A stretch of 54,795 nt of DNA from Ramlibacter tataouinensis. GTDB lineage: Bacteria > Pseudomonadota > Gammaproteobacteria > Burkholderiales > Burkholderiaceae_C. The notes beneath the pieces are model-generated. The model saw nothing but the letters and a program-made list of their open reading frames with translations, did no database searches and was not told where the DNA came from. Every line of letters starts with the position of its first letter. The stretch's first letter is position 1. Shown in pieces: positions 45,381 to 54,625 of the stretch. The position numbers and the translations under genes are program-made. The stretch covers positions 1 to 54,795 of the forward strand of contig DIZF01000027.1 of assembly GCA_002427815.1 (NCBI GenBank), given 5' to 3'.

Positions 45381-46348
45381 ACACCGCCGGGTCATCCCGA
45401 GGCGCAAAGGAGACTGAGTCGAACGGCGTTGCGACGGCGGTAAGCAAGCAGGGGGGCGCAGTTGCCGGCACCGGCGAGGGCCTGATGCGGGCGGCCGATC
45501 AGAGCCAGGAGCGCGAGCGCAAGTTCGCCCAGCGCAAGCGCATCAACCGGGCAGCGCTGTCGCTGTCGCTGGCGGCCATGCTGTTCGGCGTTTTCTGGCT
45601 GGTCTGGATTCTCTGGGACACCGTGCGCCTGGGCGTCAGCGGCCTCACCTGGGCCACATTGACGCAGATGACTCCCCCGCCCAACGAAGCAGGGGGTCTT
45701 GCCAACGCGATCTACGGTTCATTCGTGATGGTGATGCTGGCGACCTTCGTCGGCACGCCGATCGGGATCATGGCCGGCATCTATCTGGCCGAGTACGACA
45801 CCAAGGGCTGGCTGGGCTCGCTCACCCGGTTCGTCAACGACATCCTGCTGTCCGCCCCTTCGATCGTGCTCGGCCTGTTCGTGTACGCCGTGGTCGTGGC
45901 CCGGTACAAGAGCTTTTCCGGCTGGGCGGGTATCGGTGCCCTGGCCCTGATCGTGATACCCGTCGTGATCCGCACCACCGAGAACATGCTCATGCTGGTG
46001 CCCGCCGGTTTGCGCGAAGCCGCTTACGCACTGGGCGCTCCCAAGTGGAAGGTGATCATGAGCATCACGCTGCGCGCGGCGCGCGCGGGCGTGGTCACCG
46101 GCATCCTGCTGGCCGTGGCCCGCATCTCGGGCGAGACGGCGCCCTTGCTCTTCACGGCCCTGAACAACCAGTTCTGGACGTCATCGCCATCCGACCCGAT
46201 GGCCAGCCTGCCGGTCACGATCTTCAAGTTCGCGATGAGCCCTTATGAAAACTGGCAGCAGCTCGCCTGGACCGGCGTGTTCCTGATCACCGCGGCCGTG
46301 CTGGGGCTGAACATCCTGGCGCGTGTCCTGACGCGCAACAAGATTTGA
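45377..46348 (+). CDS. pstA: Phosphate ABC transporter permease PstA
   Basis: A 323-residue permease with six hydrophobic helices and EAA loop LREAAYALGAPKWKVIMSITL. It begins with about 50 hydrophilic, low-complexity residues before the first helix, longer than I would expect; a later in-frame ATG at 45485 would trim 36 of them. The ATGA overlap with pstC favours 45377. Confidence 0.93.
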   Translation: MNTAGSSRGAKETESNGVATAVSKQGGAVAGTGEGLMRAADQSQERERKFAQRKRINRAALSLSLAAMLFGVFWLVWILWDTVRLGVSGLTWATLTQMTPPPNEAGGLANAIYGSFVMVMLATFVGTPIGIMAGIYLAEYDTKGWLGSLTRFVNDILLSAPSIVLGLFVYAVVVARYKSFSGWAGIGALALIVIPVVIRTTENMLMLVPAGLREAAYALGAPKWKVIMSITLRAARAGVVTGILLAVARISGETAPLLFTALNNQFWTSSPSDPMASLPVTIFKFAMSPYENWQQLAWTGVFLITAAVLGLNILARVLTRNKI

Positions 46349-46359
46349 AAAGACTTGCC

Positions 46360-47139
46360 ATGGATACCCTCACAACCCGAAACCGGAACTCGAAGATCTC
46401 GGTGCGGAACCTGAACTTCTATTACGGCAAGTTCCATGCCCTCAAGGGGATCAACCTCGAGATACCCGAGAAGAAGGTCACTGCCTTCATCGGCCCGTCG
46501 GGCTGCGGCAAGTCGACGCTGCTGCGCACCTTCAACCGCATGTTCGAGCTCTATCCCGACCAGCGCGCCGAAGGCGAGATTGTGCTGGATGGCGAAGACC
46601 TGCTCACCTCCAGGCAGGACGTGGCCTTGATCAGGGCCAGGATCGGCATGGTGTTCCAGAAGCCCACGCCGTTCCCGATGTCGATTTACGACAACATCGC
46701 CTTCGGCGTGCGCCTGTTTGAAAACCTGAGCGCCACCGACATGGACGAGCGCGTGGAATGGGCGCTGCGCAAGGCCGCGTTGTGGGGCGAGGTGAAAGAC
46801 AAGATCTCGCAAAGTGGGGCCGGCCTGTCGGGCGGCCAGCAGCAGCGCCTGTGCATCGCGCGCGGTATCGCCATCAAGCCCGAGGTGCTGCTGCTCGACG
46901 AGCCGTGCTCGGCGCTGGACCCGATCTCCACCGGCAAGATCGAAGAGCTGATCGCCGAACTCAAGAGCGACTACACCGTGGTGATCGTTACCCACAATAT
47001 GCAGCAGGCTGCCCGCGTCAGTGACTACACTGCCTACATGTACCTGGGGGACCTGGTCGAGGTGGGCGAGACCGAGCAGATCTTTTTCAAACCCAAGCGC
47101 AAAGAGACGGAAGACTACATCACAGGACGGTTCGGATGA
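46360..47139 (+). CDS. pstB: Phosphate ABC transporter ATP-binding protein PstB
   Basis: A 259-residue ATPase powering phosphate import. Walker A GPSGCGKST is at 45-53, the Q-loop in MVFQKPTPFP, signature LSGGQQQR, Walker B VLLLDEPCSALDP, and the switch His in VTHNMQQA. ATG at 46360 is chosen over an in-frame TTG at 46345. Confidence 0.97.
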   Translation: MDTLTTRNRNSKISVRNLNFYYGKFHALKGINLEIPEKKVTAFIGPSGCGKSTLLRTFNRMFELYPDQRAEGEIVLDGEDLLTSRQDVALIRARIGMVFQKPTPFPMSIYDNIAFGVRLFENLSATDMDERVEWALRKAALWGEVKDKISQSGAGLSGGQQQRLCIARGIAIKPEVLLLDEPCSALDPISTGKIEELIAELKSDYTVVIVTHNMQQAARVSDYTAYMYLGDLVEVGETEQIFFKPKRKETEDYITGRFG

Positions 47140-47151
47140 AGGCAGATCGCA

Positions 47152-47853
47152 ATGGCTGACAAACACCTCTCGACGCAATTCGACAGCGAGCTCAGCGCCG
47201 TTTCCACGCGCGTCATGGAGATGGGCGGGCTGGTGGAGTCGCAGATCCGCACCGCTGTCCATGCGCTGTCGCAGTTCAGCGGGGAGGCCGCGGACCAGGT
47301 GATGGCGGCCGAGGCGCGAGTCAACATGCTCGAAGTCGACATCGACCGGGAACTGTCGTCGATCATCGCCCGGCGCCAGCCCACCGCCCGCGACCTGCGC
47401 CTGCTCATTGCGATCTCCAAGACCACCGCCAACCTCGAACGCGCCGGCGACGAAGCCGAAAAGATCGCCCGCATGGTCAAGTCCATCATCGACAGCGGCG
47501 AGGGACGCACCTTGCCCGCGTCCGAACTGCGCATTGCGGCCGACCTGGCGTCGGGGCTGTTGCGCAAGGCGCTGGACGCCTTCGCCCGGCTGGATGCCAA
47601 CGCCGCGGTTTCCATTCTCAAGGAAGACAACCTGATCGACCAGGAGTTCGGCGGCTTCGTGCGCAAGCTCATCACCTACATGATGGAAGATCCGCGCACC
47701 ATCTCGGCCAGCCTGAATCTGCTGTTCGTGGCCAAGGCCATCGAGCGCATCGGCGATCACGCCAAGAACATCGCCGAATTCATCATCTACGTCGTCAAGG
47801 GCGCGGACATCCGGCACACGTCGATGGAGCAGATCGAGTCGGCCGTACGCTAA
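47152..47853 (+). CDS. phoU: Phosphate signalling regulator PhoU
   Basis: A 233-residue protein of two three-helix PhoU repeats, each with an acidic E/D-xxx-D metal-binding motif (RAGDEAEKIARM and RIGDHAKNIAEF). It links PstB to PhoR and prevents Pho activation when phosphate is high. It lies 12 bases after pstB. Confidence 0.96.
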   Translation: MADKHLSTQFDSELSAVSTRVMEMGGLVESQIRTAVHALSQFSGEAADQVMAAEARVNMLEVDIDRELSSIIARRQPTARDLRLLIAISKTTANLERAGDEAEKIARMVKSIIDSGEGRTLPASELRIAADLASGLLRKALDAFARLDANAAVSILKEDNLIDQEFGGFVRKLITYMMEDPRTISASLNLLFVAKAIERIGDHAKNIAEFIIYVVKGADIRHTSMEQIESAVR

Positions 47854-47862
47854 ATTGGCCTT

Positions 47863-48573
47863 ATGAAGAACCTGCCCCGGGTCCTGGTCGTCGAAGACGA
47901 GCCTGCCATTGCCGAGCTGGTTTCGGTCAACCTGCGCCATAACGGCTTCCAGCCCGTGTGGGCGGAGGACGGCGTCGCGGCCCAGCGCGAGCTGGATGCG
48001 GTGCTGCCGGATGTGATTTTGCTGGACTGGATGCTGCCCGGCCAAAGCGGCCTGGCGCTGGCGCGCAAGTGGCGCGGGGACGGCCGCACCAGGAGCGTCC
48101 CGATTCTCATGCTGACAGCGCGCGGCGACGAACCCGACAAGGTGGCCGGCCTGGACGCCGGCGCCGACGACTACATCACCAAGCCGTTTTCGACCCAGGA
48201 ACTGTTGGCGCGAATCCGGGCCGTGCTGCGCCGTCGCGCGCCGGAGCAGCTTGGCGACACGGTTACTGTCGGCGAGCTGGTGCTGGACGCGGCAGCGCAT
48301 CGACTCGCCTGGCGCGGCCGGGCATTGAAGATCGGGCCGACCGAATTCAAGCTGTTGCACTACCTCATGAGGCACCCTGAACGCGTGCACAGCCGCTCCC
48401 AATTGCTCGACAAGGTCTGGGGCGACCATGTGTTCATCGAGGAGCGCACGGTCGATGTTCACGTGAAGCGCCTGCGCGAGGCACTGGGCGGCGCCGGTGC
48501 CATGATAGAAACCGTGCGGGGTGCGGGCTACCGGCTGGCGGCGCCGTCCTTTGCCACCGGGGCCGCTTCGTAG
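47863..48573 (+). CDS. phoB: Phosphate regulon response regulator PhoB
   Basis: A 236-residue OmpR-type response regulator. The receiver domain has the acidic pocket E11-D12, phosphoacceptor D55 (LLDWMLPG), T85 and K107. The C-terminal winged-helix DNA-binding domain (about 135-230) carries TEFKLLHYLMRHPERVHSR and ERTVDVHVKRLREAL. It should bind the Pho box upstream of pstS. Confidence 0.96.
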   Translation: MKNLPRVLVVEDEPAIAELVSVNLRHNGFQPVWAEDGVAAQRELDAVLPDVILLDWMLPGQSGLALARKWRGDGRTRSVPILMLTARGDEPDKVAGLDAGADDYITKPFSTQELLARIRAVLRRRAPEQLGDTVTVGELVLDAAAHRLAWRGRALKIGPTEFKLLHYLMRHPERVHSRSQLLDKVWGDHVFIEERTVDVHVKRLREALGGAGAMIETVRGAGYRLAAPSFATGAAS

Positions 48574-48621
48574 CCGCAGGGCTCGCGATCCAGAGCCGCG
48601 CGGGCCGCATCGCACTCATTC

Positions 48622-49986
48622 ATGGCTTGGCGATTTTTCAGCTTTCTCGTTTGCCAGCTGGCGGCCGGTCTGTTGGGCTGGTGGCTTGGCCTGGCGCGCG
48701 GCGCTGCGGTGGGACTGGTGTCAGGCGGCATGCTGTGGCTCGCGCTGGATACCTGGCGCGGCGCGCGGATGCTCCGTTGGCTGCGCCAGGGCGCTGTGTC
48801 CACCTCGCCGCCGGCCGGCGGTATGTGGGGCGAGGCGTCGAGCCGCGCCCAGCGCGCCTTGCGCTTGCGTGAGCTGGAAGCCGCAGAGGCCAGGCACCGG
48901 CTGGAGGAATTCCTGGCTGCGATCGGGGCTTCCCCCAATGGGGTGGTGCTGCTCGATGCGCAAGGCCGCATCGAGTGGTGCAACCAGACGGCGGCGGACC
49001 AGTTCGGCATCGACCCCCAGCGCGACCTGATGCAGCAGGTGACCAACCTGATGCGCGATCCGGCCTTCGCGGCCTATTACCACAGCGGCAGCTTCGGGCG
49101 CGACATCGTCATTCCCGGGCCGAGGAGTCTGCCGTCCAGGCCGATCAAGCTCGCGGTGCACCTGCATCCCTACGGTGAAGGGCGCAAGCTGCTGCTGTCG
49201 CGCGACGTCACGGTGCTGGAGCAGGCGGAGGCGATGCGCCGCGATTTCGTCGCCAATGTCTCCCACGAGATCCGTACGCCGCTGACGGTGCTCACGGGTT
49301 TTGTCGAGACTTTGCAGACCCTGCCGCTGGACGAGGAAGAACGCGAGCGCTACCTGACCCTGATGGCCCAGCAGGCCCATCGCATGCAGACGCTCGTCGG
49401 CGACCTGCTGACCCTGTCCAGGCTGGAAGGCAGCCCGTTGCCGGGCCCCGGTGAATGGACACCGGTGACGGAGCTGATGACGCAGTGTGCCCAGGAAGGC
49501 CAGGCCCTGGCCAAGGCCGTGGGCAAGTCCTCCCAGCAGCTGCGTTTCGGCGAGGCGCCCGCGGTGGAGATCGCGGGTTCATCCAGGGAGCTGCTCAGCG
49601 CCCTGTCCAACCTCGTGAGCAATGCTGTTCGCTACACTCTGGCGACAGGTGCGATCGAGGTGCAATGGCGGGCCCTCGCCGATGGCCGTGGCGAGCTTTC
49701 GGTGCGCGACAGCGGGCCGGGCATTGCACCTGAACATCTGTCGCGGCTGACCGAACGCTTTTATCGCGTGGATCGCAGCCGCTCGCGCGAAACCGGCGGC
49801 ACCGGGCTGGGCCTGGCCATCGTCAAGCATGTGGTGCAGCGCCACGGCGCCGAGCTTGCGATCGACAGCACGCCCGGCCTGGGCTCGACCTTTGCGATCC
49901 GGTTTCCGGCGAGCCGGCTGCGCGCCATGCTCAGCCCACCGTCCGGTACGCCCGCACAGTCCGCCACAGAATCACTGGAAGGATGA
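48622..49986 (+). CDS. phoR: Phosphate regulon sensor histidine kinase PhoR
   Basis: A 454-residue sensor kinase. Two N-terminal helices (about 5-42) anchor it in the membrane with almost no periplasmic part. A PAS domain (about 95-200) follows, then the phosphoacceptor H215 in VSHEIRTPLTVLTGF, the N-box ALSNLVSNAVRYT, and GGTGLGLAIVKH. Its 3' end overlaps the convergent MATE gene by 56 bases. Confidence 0.95.
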   Translation: MAWRFFSFLVCQLAAGLLGWWLGLARGAAVGLVSGGMLWLALDTWRGARMLRWLRQGAVSTSPPAGGMWGEASSRAQRALRLRELEAAEARHRLEEFLAAIGASPNGVVLLDAQGRIEWCNQTAADQFGIDPQRDLMQQVTNLMRDPAFAAYYHSGSFGRDIVIPGPRSLPSRPIKLAVHLHPYGEGRKLLLSRDVTVLEQAEAMRRDFVANVSHEIRTPLTVLTGFVETLQTLPLDEEERERYLTLMAQQAHRMQTLVGDLLTLSRLEGSPLPGPGEWTPVTELMTQCAQEGQALAKAVGKSSQQLRFGEAPAVEIAGSSRELLSALSNLVSNAVRYTLATGAIEVQWRALADGRGELSVRDSGPGIAPEHLSRLTERFYRVDRSRSRETGGTGLGLAIVKHVVQRHGAELAIDSTPGLGSTFAIRFPASRLRAMLSPPSGTPAQSATESLEG

Positions 49987-51325
49987 TGGCCAGCAGGCCG
50001 AGCGCTACTGTGGCCGCAGCCCAGAACGCGGCCGGGCTGTTCTGGGCCGTCCAGGCTGCGCCCTGGTGATAGGCCAGGGCATAGCCGCCCGCCAGGCCGA
50101 CACCCCACAGCAGCAGGCAGTAGGCGACCAGGGGCGCCACCGCCACGCGGTAGCAGCGCAACACGAACACGCACAGGGCCTGGGTCGCGTCACCGATGTG
50201 GTAGACCGCGAGCCAGGCCAATAGCCCGGCGGCGACCGCCACGACCTCGGGGTTGCGCGAGTACGTGCCGGCAATGTGCCAGCGACCGAGTGCGACAGCG
50301 GCCGCCAGCGTGAGCGAAAGCGCCAGCCCCAATTTGAAACCGGTGCGGATGGCCAGTCGCGCGCGGCTGGCATTCGCCGCACCGAGCCAATAGCTGACGC
50401 GGGCACTGGTGGCAATGGCGATCGACAGCGGGACCATGTAGAGGACAGCCGCCATGTTGGCTGCGATCTGGTGCGCGGCCGTTGCCAGGACACCCTGTCG
50501 CGCAATGAACAGCGCCATCAGCGTGAACGAGGTCACTTCGACCATCACGGCCAGCCCGCCCGGCACGCCCAGGCGTGCGTAATGACCGATGGCCTGCCAG
50601 TCCGGTGGCTCCATGCGCCGCCAGATGGCGTAGGGACGGTACAGAGGCTGGGTGCGCAGCAGCCACGCGGCGCAACCCAGGAACAGGTAGTTCACCAGCA
50701 CTGTGGCCCAGGCGCAGCCCACTGCGCCATGGGGCTGAAGTCCCAGCCCGCCGAACGCGAACCAGATGGTCAATGGCACCTTGACCAGCAGGGACAGCGC
50801 CTGTAGCCAGGTCACGAGCAAAGGCTTGCCCAGGCTCTGGTTGAGGGTGCCGTACATGCGAAAGAGCAGGGCGGCCGGCAACGCCAGCACGAGCACGGCC
50901 AGGTACTCCCGGACCTCTGCCTGCAGCGACACGGGCACCTCGGTCCAGCGCAACAACGCCCCCGGAAAAAGCAGGGCCCAGCCGCCCACCAGCATGGCCA
51001 GCAGGGCGAGGTACAGGGCCTGCCGCACCGAGCGCCCCAGATCCTCGTGGCGCCGGCTGCCTTCACCCCGGCCCTCTCCTGAATCGTCCGAGGCGGTCTT
51101 CGCCTTGCCGTGCAGCTCGGCCCAGGTGGGCAGCAGGGCCTGCATAACGCCCATCAGCGCGACGAAGACGGTGATGTACACGGCCGAGCCCACTGACAGC
51201 TCTGCCAGCGCCTGTTCCGAATAACGGCCCGCCACGACGGTGTCGGTGACGCCGAATGCCATCACCGCCAGCTGGCCGACCAGCACGGTGCCGGCATGCC
51301 GGGCAATGATGCGCAGCTCGCTCAC
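49931..51325 (-). CDS. MATE family efflux transporter
   Basis: A 464-residue inner-membrane multidrug/toxin exporter with about twelve hydrophobic helices in two pseudo-symmetric halves. The N-terminal half includes QLAVMAFGVTDTVVAGRYS and the second half SFTLMALFIARQG and HQIAANMAAVLYMVPL, typical of the NorM/DinF superfamily. A hydrophilic loop (GKAKTASDDSGEGRGEGSRR) sits between helices. GTG at 51325 overlaps the stop of the upstream gene as GTGA. The reading frame continues upstream, but it then runs antisense-in-frame through the next gene. Confidence 0.88.
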   Translation of the reverse strand: MSELRIIARHAGTVLVGQLAVMAFGVTDTVVAGRYSEQALAELSVGSAVYITVFVALMGVMQALLPTWAELHGKAKTASDDSGEGRGEGSRRHEDLGRSVRQALYLALLAMLVGGWALLFPGALLRWTEVPVSLQAEVREYLAVLVLALPAALLFRMYGTLNQSLGKPLLVTWLQALSLLVKVPLTIWFAFGGLGLQPHGAVGCAWATVLVNYLFLGCAAWLLRTQPLYRPYAIWRRMEPPDWQAIGHYARLGVPGGLAVMVEVTSFTLMALFIARQGVLATAAHQIAANMAAVLYMVPLSIAIATSARVSYWLGAANASRARLAIRTGFKLGLALSLTLAAAVALGRWHIAGTYSRNPEVVAVAAGLLAWLAVYHIGDATQALCVFVLRCYRVAVAPLVAYCLLLWGVGLAGGYALAYHQGAAWTAQNSPAAFWAAATVALGLLAIILPVILWRTVRAYRTVG

Positions 51326-53013
51326 TCGCCGGCGGCCTTCCGGTAGAGCAGCAGGGTGTCTTTGGCGTCGACCGGGCGCCGGACAGTGGCAACCAGCCGC
51401 CAGCCGCGCGGGTCGAGGGCGAGTTCCATCTCGGGCGAAAGCTCCGCTGGCGTCAGGCGCCAGGGACAGGTGCCCGGGCTGCTGGGCGGACGAACATCCA
51501 GATGGCCGTGATAGACAAGGGCCGCGACCTGGCCGCGGGTCAGCCCCCAGCTTTCGACGCAACCGGGTGCGTCGATGGCATGCAACACGCCCCGCACCAC
51601 GGCGGTGTAGCTGCGCGCGTAATCGAGCACCGGCAGCCACAGGGTCATCAGCAGCAGCCAGCACAGGGCGGCGCCGCCGGCCGGCAGTACCAGGCTTTTC
51701 CAGATGACCGAGCGATGGCGGCCGGTGCGCCATCGCACCAGCCACGCCCAGGCCAGGGTGGCCGCCAGTGCGACGGCAAACGCAATAACGGAAAAACTCG
51801 GTTCGAAGCCGGGCGCCAGCCTGGCGACATTGGCGGCGGGCTTGGGCGGAACGCCGGTCTGCAGCGATACCCAGATGACCCAGATGATGACAGCGCAGCC
51901 GCTGAAGAACAGCAAGGTGAACCAGTCGATCAGGGCGGCTACGCTGCGCCCCAGCGTGGGCAGGGCGAAAGCAGCCAGCGTGGCGAGCGCGGGAAGGCCC
52001 AGCAGCAGCGACCGGTCGGAAGAGGGGGTGACCCAGGTTGTGACTGCCGCCACCAGCACGAACCACAGCGGCAGGGCCACGTGGCGACTGGCGAGCTGGC
52101 GGCGCCAGCGCCACAGCGTCCACAGGGCCAATGGCCAGGCCGGCCAGGTGAACCACAGCATGAGGCGTCCCAGCGATCCCCAGTCGCTGGCCAACCCTCC
52201 GGGGCTGATGCGCCAGCGCCACAGGTCCAGCCACCCCGCCAGCGCCGCTGTGAGGCCCAGGGCCAGCAGCAGAATGCGAATCCCCAGCCAGGGTGTGGTA
52301 CGCGCTGCCTCGGCCGGGGCCCCGCGGTCGAACAGGCAGACGCCCAGGCCGCCGGCGCCGAACAGCAAGGCCATCGTGGCACCACCGCTGAGTGCCAGTC
52401 CGCCCAGGCCAATGAGCAGGCTCAGGCCCGCCAGGAAGGGCCGCGTGGGAAGTGCCGCCATGGCGAAGAAGCTCAGCGAGGTGAATGCCACCTGGGCCAG
52501 CGCCGGAGTGGTCTCGTGCGACAGCTGCGCCAGCCCCAGGCAGGCGATCAGCGCCAGCAGCCCGCCGTCGGCCATGGCGCGGGCATAGTCCTTGGGATTG
52601 GCTTCGCCGCCGAAGGCAAAGGGCACCGGCTGGGCTCGCGGGCTGCGGGCCAGCAGGTAGACGCCGTACCAGGTCGCGACCAGGGTGAGCGCCAGTAGCA
52701 GGGCGAAGGGGATGCGAACGGCGAAATCGGGCGGGATCCATCCGGGCGCGAGCCGGATGGCCCATGCGCCGAGCCAATAGGGCAGCAGCGCATCGAACTC
52801 GGGCGGCTGTCCCGACAGGGTGGGGTGCAACCACGAAGAAACGCCACGGGCCAGCTCGAACATATAGCCGAAGGCGGCAATGTCGGCGTTCTTCCAGGGC
52901 TCGCGGCCGACGAATCCCGGCACCACATAAGCCAGGCAGAACAGCAGCAGCGCAGGGCGCGGAAGCCGGCGGACCGCGTCCTGGGCAATGATGGCGGGAG
53001 TGGGCTGGTTCAA
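51322..53013 (-). CDS. ArnT/PMT-like integral membrane glycosyltransferase (putative)
   Basis: A 563-residue membrane protein with about twelve hydrophobic helices. The acidic residues just after the first helix (GREPWKNADIAAFGYMFEL) and a soluble C-terminal part resemble the GT-C fold of ArnT/dolichyl-mannosyl transferases, which transfer sugars from polyprenyl phosphates. No clear donor or acceptor motif is seen, so the substrate is unknown. It is upstream of and translationally coupled to the MATE gene, so the two may be co-regulated. Confidence 0.7.
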   Translation of the reverse strand: MNQPTPAIIAQDAVRRLPRPALLLFCLAYVVPGFVGREPWKNADIAAFGYMFELARGVSSWLHPTLSGQPPEFDALLPYWLGAWAIRLAPGWIPPDFAVRIPFALLLALTLVATWYGVYLLARSPRAQPVPFAFGGEANPKDYARAMADGGLLALIACLGLAQLSHETTPALAQVAFTSLSFFAMAALPTRPFLAGLSLLIGLGGLALSGGATMALLFGAGGLGVCLFDRGAPAEAARTTPWLGIRILLLALGLTAALAGWLDLWRWRISPGGLASDWGSLGRLMLWFTWPAWPLALWTLWRWRRQLASRHVALPLWFVLVAAVTTWVTPSSDRSLLLGLPALATLAAFALPTLGRSVAALIDWFTLLFFSGCAVIIWVIWVSLQTGVPPKPAANVARLAPGFEPSFSVIAFAVALAATLAWAWLVRWRTGRHRSVIWKSLVLPAGGAALCWLLLMTLWLPVLDYARSYTAVVRGVLHAIDAPGCVESWGLTRGQVAALVYHGHLDVRPPSSPGTCPWRLTPAELSPEMELALDPRGWRLVATVRRPVDAKDTLLLYRKAAGE

Positions 53014-53082
53014 GCGGGCGAGTTTGTCATAAACGCCGGGGCTGGGCCGCCCGGCCCGCGGCGGGCCGTTGCGGCGCGCGCC

Positions 53083-53229
53083 TCAGGCGATGCCGTAGCG
53101 TTCCACCGCGTCGGCATCCCGGTCCAGGCCGGCGCTGGTTCCCCGCACATGGCGCAAGGGCAATTCGACGGGAATGCAATTGACGCCGCGCAGGCGCAGC
53201 TTCGCCGTCGTCGCGGCAGTCTCAGTCAA
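53083..53229 (-). CDS. Possible 48-residue ORF or gene remnant after panE
   Basis: TTG at 53229 overlaps the panE stop by eight bases. The peptide contains KLRLRGVNCIPVELPLRHVRG and ends ERYGIA. It reads like the tail of a larger protein: the final GLDRDADAVERYGIA vaguely recalls the end of class III CoA-transferases. It may be a remnant, a small coupled ORF, or chance. Nothing else is seen in 53014-53221. Confidence 0.25.
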   Translation of the reverse strand: MTETAATTAKLRLRGVNCIPVELPLRHVRGTSAGLDRDADAVERYGIA

Positions 53230-54148
53230 GCCGGGCGCCTTCCGCATGCAGGGCGAGGATGTCCGCGATGGCGCGGTTCAAAGGTGTCGGGATGCCCTTG
53301 GCCTGGCCGAGTTCGACCACCCCGCCGGCAAGCCAGCGCACTTCGAGCCGGTTGCCGCGCTGCAGGTCGTGATGCATCGAGGACGTCATGTCGGGCGACA
53401 CGTCGTCGGCCAGCTGCAGGCGCACCTGCGCGTAGTCTTCCGGCACCGCCACGCCATGCGCGCGGGCGACGGCAACCACTTCCTGCATGACATCGTGCAG
53501 GAAGGCGCGGGTCTGCGGATTGGAGCGGATCGGGCCGATCGGCTTGCGCATCGTTGTGGTCGTGCCGGACAGGCCGACCAGGAACACGTACTTCTGCCAG
53601 ATCTCGCGGACGATGTCACGGGAGAGTTCGGCCTTGATGCCGCCGGCCAGGCAGGCCGCCAGCAACTCTTCGCCGCGTCGGGAATGCGAGCCGTCGAATT
53701 CGCCGAACAGCAGGCGTTGCATCGGGCCGGTCTGGTGGATCACGCCCGGGGCCGAGAGGGTGGTAGCGACATAGGCGACGCCGCCCATCACCTGTCGCCA
53801 ATCGAACGCCGCGCGCAGGTACTGATCCTTCAGCACGCCGTTCTGGAAGGAAATGATCGCGGTATCGGGGCCGACCATCGGCCAGATCTGCTTGATCGCC
53901 GCCTCCATGTCCCACAGTTTGACGCAGAGCATGACGAGATCGACGGGGCCGATTTCGTGCGGATCGTCGGTGGCATGCACCGAACGGACGTGAATCGGCT
54001 CGGGGCCTTCGATGCGCAAGCCATCGCGGCGCATGGCTTCGAGGTGCTGGCCGCGGGCGACGAAATGGACGTCGGCAGCGCCGCCCTGCGCCAGACGCGC
54101 GCCGAAGTAGCCGCCGAGCGCGCCCGAACCCATGATTCCGATTCGCAT
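53222..54148 (-). CDS. panE: 2-dehydropantoate 2-reductase family protein
   Basis: A 308-residue ketopantoate reductase family enzyme (NADPH-dependent, pantothenate pathway). The Rossmann motif GSGALGGYFGARLA is at 7-20, FVARG follows, and the substrate-site LLFGE, the catalytic lysine in WQKYVFLVG, and the later NRLEVRWLAG segment match the family. Several paralogs with other substrates exist, so panE is likely but not certain. Confidence 0.82.
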   Translation of the reverse strand: MRIGIMGSGALGGYFGARLAQGGAADVHFVARGQHLEAMRRDGLRIEGPEPIHVRSVHATDDPHEIGPVDLVMLCVKLWDMEAAIKQIWPMVGPDTAIISFQNGVLKDQYLRAAFDWRQVMGGVAYVATTLSAPGVIHQTGPMQRLLFGEFDGSHSRRGEELLAACLAGGIKAELSRDIVREIWQKYVFLVGLSGTTTTMRKPIGPIRSNPQTRAFLHDVMQEVVAVARAHGVAVPEDYAQVRLQLADDVSPDMTSSMHHDLQRGNRLEVRWLAGGVVELGQAKGIPTPLNRAIADILALHAEGARLD

Positions 54149-54215
54149 GGTGTGCCCCGATCAATATGTCTCTGCGGGGAGGCCCGCAGCGCGCGGGATG
54201 CGCCGGCCGGAACGC

Positions 54216-54473
54216 TTACTTGGCGGGCGTCTTGCCGAACTTCTTGAAGAACTTGTCCACGCGCCCGCCCATGTCGTTGACCGACTTCTGGGTGCCGGTA
54301 TAGAAGGGGTGCGATTCGCTCGAGGTGTCGAGCTTGTACAGCGGCAGTTCCCGGCCGTCCTCGGTCTTGCCCATTTCCTTGGTCTGTGCGCAGGAACGCG
54401 TCACGAACTTGAAGCCGTTGGACAGGTCGACGAACAGGACGTCGCGGTAAGCGGGATGGATGCCTTGTTTCAT
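54216..54473 (-). CDS. rpmE2: 50S ribosomal protein L31 type B
   Basis: An 85-residue L31 of the type B, zinc-free class: it begins MKQGIHPAYRDVLF and lacks the CxxC pairs of zinc-binding L31 (only one Cys, at residue 29). The SHPFYTG block is conserved. ATG at 54473 follows AAGGAATATC; the frame extends 13 codons upstream without family likeness. It lies after rho, the usual order. Confidence 0.93.
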   Translation of the reverse strand: MKQGIHPAYRDVLFVDLSNGFKFVTRSCAQTKEMGKTEDGRELPLYKLDTSSESHPFYTGTQKSVNDMGGRVDKFFKKFGKTPAK

Positions 54474-54625
54474 GATATTCCTTAAGTCGTTGCGGCAGCC
54501 GCGCCAAACCATCTGGCGTACTTTCCGCGAAACCTTGAATTATAGCGTCAAGGCAGGGGCCGGGTCTCGCCCCAGGGCCGGGTGGCATCAGTGCGCGCCG
54601 GGCGCATATCCCGGCACAAGGGCGC

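Noticed and set aside
49931..52834. A 967-codon minus-strand reading frame spanning the MATE gene and most of the next gene
   Set aside because: Only the part after GTG 51325 looks like MATE; the upstream part is Pro/Arg-rich frame-shifted sequence of the ArnT-like gene, caused by high GC.
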